Assembly: GCF_027257155.1 (NCBI RefSeq)
Contig: NZ_JAPWDU010000002.1
Location: 558,001-622,000 of the forward strand
Reading direction: 5' to 3'
From: Cerasicoccus sp. TK19100
GTDB lineage: Bacteria; Verrucomicrobiota; Verrucomicrobiia; Opitutales; Cerasicoccaceae
Length of the DNA stretch: 64,000 nucleotides
The position numbers and the translations under genes were made by a program. Position 1 is the stretch's first letter. Every line of letters starts with the position of its first letter. Below are positions 61,901 through 64,000 of this stretch, piece by piece. A model generated the notes under the pieces. That model did no database searches. It saw only the letters and a program-made list of their open reading frames with translations, and was not told where the DNA came from.

Positions 61901-64000
61901 GGCGACCGCATCCCAGCTCAAGGTCGGCGTGCGGGTGCTGTTAATCATCGCATTGTCGGCCGGACTTTGTAATGCAAAGCTTCCGCTCAGCTCCGGCGCA
62001 TCGGGCGCGGTGTAAGGATCGTCAATGATGTCATCGGGATTGTAACCGGCTTCTTCATACACTTCGAAATCGAAGAGCGAATAGCCATAAGCACTGCCGC
62101 GAGTAATGCCCTGCATACGCACGTAGCGGCCCGTTGCATCGAGTTCTAAGTCGTCGATTTGACCATTGCCGTTGGTAACGCTAAGCGCCGTCGTCCAATT
62201 CTGTGCATCGTCGGAAACATCGATATTATAGGCGCTGCCGTAAGCCGTTTCCCAGCTCAGCAAGACGCGCTTGAAATTATAAACGGCGCCAAGGTCGATG
62301 TAGATCCATTCATTGTCATTTTCGAGCGAGCCCCAGCGCGTGGCGCTGTCGCCGTCGTTTGCGAAGTCCGCAGCCAAACCAGCATCCTGACTCGATGACG
62401 CCACAATGGGTTTACCAAAGGCCAAGTCGTCACCGTTGCCAACTTGCACCACTTCGACCGTCAGCACGAGGCCCTCGTAAACGGTAATCGTCAGCGGAAA
62501 GCCACTCACGTTATTTCCCTGCGAATCCACCGCGCTGATGTCCAGATCGTTGTCTGGCCCGAGACTAACGAAGTCCTTGGTAACGGTGATCGTCGTGCCG
62601 ATATCGTAATTAAGCACCCGGTCAACGATGAGGTTTTGCACGCGAATTTCGTTTTCGCTGTTGTTCGTATCAGGCGACAAGTTTAAGTCAATAAACTCGA
62701 CGTAAGGGCCGACGAGCGGCACGTCAATCGGGCCGCCCGGCTCGACATTATCGTCGTCGAAATAAACTTCAAAATCCCACAGCGAGTAGCCATAAATCGT
62801 GCCGCGCGTCACGCCCTGCACGCGCACATACTGCGCCGTGGTTTCGGCAAAAGTTACTTCGTCCAAGCCACCATCGCCATTGTTGATCGTGGCAACATCA
62901 GTCCAGTTCGAAGCATCATCAGAAACCTGAATGATATAAGCCGAACCGAAAGCGGCTTCCCAGTTGAGCACGACGCGGTCAAAGGTCAGTGCGGCGCCAA
63001 GGTCGACGTAAATCCACTCCGTATCGGATTCCGCAGAAGCCCAACGCGTCAGGCTGTCCTCGTCGACCGCGGCATCCTTGGGCAGACCGACGGGATCAGC
63101 TTCCGAGGATGCGACTACGGTTTTGCCTGCGGCCAGATCACCACTGGGCTGCGGAGGGGATCCGTCATCACCATAAACTTCAAAGTCCCACAGCGAATAG
63201 CCCCACGGCGAACCACGCGTCACGCCCTGCATCCGGACGTAGCGGCCATCAGCAGGCGTTGCCAGAGTAATGTCATCCTCGCCGCCGTCGCCTGCAGTTT
63301 CGGTGTAAGCATCGGTCCAGTTCGTCGCATCATCGGACACCTGGATCACGTAGCCCGAGCCATAGGCAGCCTCCCAACGGAGCACCACGCGCTCGACGGA
63401 TTTCGTTTCGCCGAGATCGACATAAATCCATTCATCGTCCTCAAAGGAGCTGCCCCAACGCGTCGACGGATCGCCATCGGTGGCCAGTGCTTCGGTGTAA
63501 GCCCCCTCAAAACTAGAGGCATATGTGGGCTGGCCTTCGGCGAGGTCATCATTGCTGGGCGGTGGTTCGCTAACTTCGTCATAGATAGCAAACTCCCATA
63601 GCGAGTAGCCGTAGCCACTGCCGCGCTCCGTACCGTACATGCGCACGTAGCGTGCATCGGCACCGACGGTAATCGTGTCCGTGCCGCCGTTGCCATCGGT
63701 TATTTCCGCGACATCGCTCCATGTCGACGCGTCGTCTGAAGTTTGTATAAAGTAATGGGAGGCAAAAGCACCTTCCCAGACCAGCTCGACATCGCCAATG
63801 GATTGCACTGAGCCGAGGTCGATATAAATCCATTGCGGGTCCGACCAGTCGCTACCCCAGCGCGTGCCAAGGTTGCCGTCGTTCACTTCGGTCGTGGTCA
63901 ATCCAACTTGCGAGCTGGATGCGGTCGCGGGCTGATTTAGCGCCAGATTGGTTTGCCCGCTGGCGACGGACGCAGCGAGCAACGAAAGAGCGCCAAGGCC
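58922..64000 (-). CDS. Giant secreted GH3 glycoside hydrolase with five F5/8 type C domains (5' end outside window)
   Basis: An open frame runs to the window edge; the first visible residues (LGALSLLAASVASG) are the end of a signal peptide, so nearly the whole mature protein is present (about 1,690 residues). Order: three F5/8 type C (discoidin) domains (for example DEWIYVDLGETKSVERVVLR, YVRMQGVTRGSPWGYSLWDF), a beta-sandwich, a fourth discoidin domain, a fibronectin-like segment, then a GH3 barrel and C-terminal sandwich. The GH3 nucleophile is the Asp of EGLICSDWLPSG; WVTTKHWPGQGAGGE is the KH motif. Two Ig/Fn-like segments and a fifth discoidin domain end it. Probably a cell-surface beta-glycosidase. 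Confidence 0.9.
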   Translation of the reverse strand, partial: GLGALSLLAASVASGQTNLALNQPATASSSQVGLTTTEVNDGNLGTRWGSDWSDPQWIYIDLGSVQSIGDVELVWEGAFASHYFIQTSDDASTWSDVAEITDGNGGTDTITVGADARYVRMYGTERGSGYGYSLWEFAIYDEVSEPPPSNDDLAEGQPTYASSFEGAYTEALATDGDPSTRWGSSFEDDEWIYVDLGETKSVERVVLRWEAAYGSGYVIQVSDDATNWTDAYTETAGDGGEDDITLATPADGRYVRMQGVTRGSPWGYSLWDFEVYGDDGSPPQPSGDLAAGKTVVASSEADPVGLPKDAAVDEDSLTRWASAESDTEWIYVDLGAALTFDRVVLNWEAAFGSAYIIQVSDDASNWTDVATINNGDGGLDEVTFAETTAQYVRVQGVTRGTIYGYSLWDFEVYFDDDNVEPGGPIDVPLVGPYVEFIDLNLSPDTNNSENEIRVQNLIVDRVLNYDIGTTITVTKDFVSLGPDNDLDISAVDSQGNNVSGFPLTITVYEGLVLTVEVVQVGNGDDLAFGKPIVASSSQDAGLAADFANDGDSATRWGSLENDNEWIYIDLGAVYNFKRVLLSWETAYGSAYNIDVSDDAQNWTTALSVTNGNGQIDDLELDATGRYVRMQGITRGSAYGYSLFDFEVYEEAGYNPDDIIDDPYTAPDAPELSGSFALQSPADNAMINSTRTPTLSWDAVAGATRYDVYMNITKEDYDFTQPGSLLERYTKVGESSTTSFTLASELPDRWTYKWYVVAIDGVSDPRSDIHTFSLYLPNVEQVDDGISLINGMRDLNKSGTIEPYEDWTQPIDTRVDDLLARMTLQEKAMQMFFDGQTYPTAGFHFGPLTPVDEEAMQLSNAATRLGIPAITTGDTIHGYKTTFPTQSALGAMKNYALIRELGDMQRREQIAVGARGTLSPLAEVGTKVLYPRIQEGCGEDADVAAAMVRAILVGLQAGPELNPQSLWVTTKHWPGQGAGGEQQMVYDGTTVHYHMRPWHAAIEAGTGGIMPGYGGTQLFGPSEAGAGDNPYILAYLREELGYEGLICSDWLPSGAWVGSAIAGSDVMGGAAPSVMGDFATEVPEATIDEHVRRILDMKFRLGIFENPYGDYAYGEGEWFTPHNYDLAVQAAREAMTLMTNNGVLPLDLPVGSDIVVTGPFADTGNQWSIWTSGFHDYSGAQTPFDAIAERGAQAGLNVYLDNAPETPDLAVVVVGEPSYTHGTSWANEEPYLPAAQTAIIQNYLNQNVPVVVAYVMARPCVLNSAELSADALLLTYRAGDGGGTALAQVLFGDYVPTGTIPWQLPRSMAQIGTDSQQNQVEEWDIPYDIGATQAERDEIRALIAAGQPVPPIYGDPLFQYGYGLQNYGYTDTTPPTAPVLQVPANGGSFGPDLPSFSWAASADGESGVRHYEVYVDGVKVHTTKGTTWDHRNLPLSNALHTWEVRAVNWAGLEQSSGPFNFTLNDTTAPPAFSLIAPENGVNVVAGAPLSFFWQDVVDTGSGVAFFELYYDGVKQGEFAPVAPLTENANVALDRPYVTSSTNQGTFDAATDGDPTTRWSSDAFAPQSLTIDLGADYLVNRVLLQWEAAYGSEYRIEASVDGVTWNELYYTNTGDGGVDDLTGLSGVARYLNVQCLTTPTPYGFSLWEVEVYGDLVNGATMASPGAGAHNWTVRAVNGAGQATDASETWSVTGQ

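Overview
The window looks like chromosomal DNA of a Verrucomicrobiota bacterium, most plausibly an Opitutae/Puniceicoccales-type marine or polysaccharide-degrading lineage. This is inference from gene content: a DUF1800/DUF1501 pair, paired sulfatases, a ThuA-like protein, a secreted GH3 enzyme with discoidin domains, and PilV/PilW/PilX plus DUF7305 minor-pilin cassettes. GC content is moderately high, most start codons lack a clear Shine-Dalgarno sequence, and codon use is uniform except in a few AT-rich islands.

Layout. 1-7.5 kb: Lnt (cut by the window edge), a lipoprotein, a DUF1800-DUF1501 pair, a BaiN-like flavoprotein, a DUF1294 protein and an atypical SpoU methylase. 7.6-11.1 kb: a ThuA-like protein divergent from two sulfatases. 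11.3-25.9 kb: mostly housekeeping genes (TIGR01777 epimerase, renalase-like oxidoreductase, EamA transporter, HisS, citramalate synthase, HflX) mixed with small envelope proteins (LolA-like, DUF983, coiled-coil, W-DP repeat protein, TPR membrane protein). 26-37.5 kb: secreted alpha/beta hydrolase, LolC/E-LolD, HAD phosphatase, FKBP isomerase, PP2C phosphatase, DinG-like helicase, sulfotransferase and NadE.

37.5-39.9 kb is a degraded accessory patch. It holds an AT-rich frameshifted SUKH-like/TPR gene, a frameshifted and internally deleted alginate-lyase-like remnant, and almost 500 bp of palindromes and ~23-bp degenerate tandem repeats. 39.9-48 kb: an ABC transporter with substrate-binding protein and ATPase but no adjacent permease, then TPR, Hpt, SufE, a response regulator, tRNA-Leu(UAA), an NYN-domain protein followed by an ORF broken by an in-frame stop, and a DUF1444-like protein.

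48-58.8 kb is the most striking region: three paralogous type IV pilus minor-pilin cassettes. Two lie head to tail on the minus strand and one diverges on the plus strand. Each has PilV-like, PilW-like and PilX-like proteins and a DUF7305 domain. In the plus-strand cassette PilX and DUF7305 are one protein. In both minus-strand cassettes they are split at the equivalent place, and the DUF7305 half has its own Sec signal peptide. A NarX/NarL-type two-component system follows. The window ends inside a giant secreted GH3 protein with five F5/8 type C domains.

A second theme is a scatter of long intergenic inverted repeats, two of which share the same arm sequence. No transposase, integrase, CRISPR array or rRNA gene was seen.
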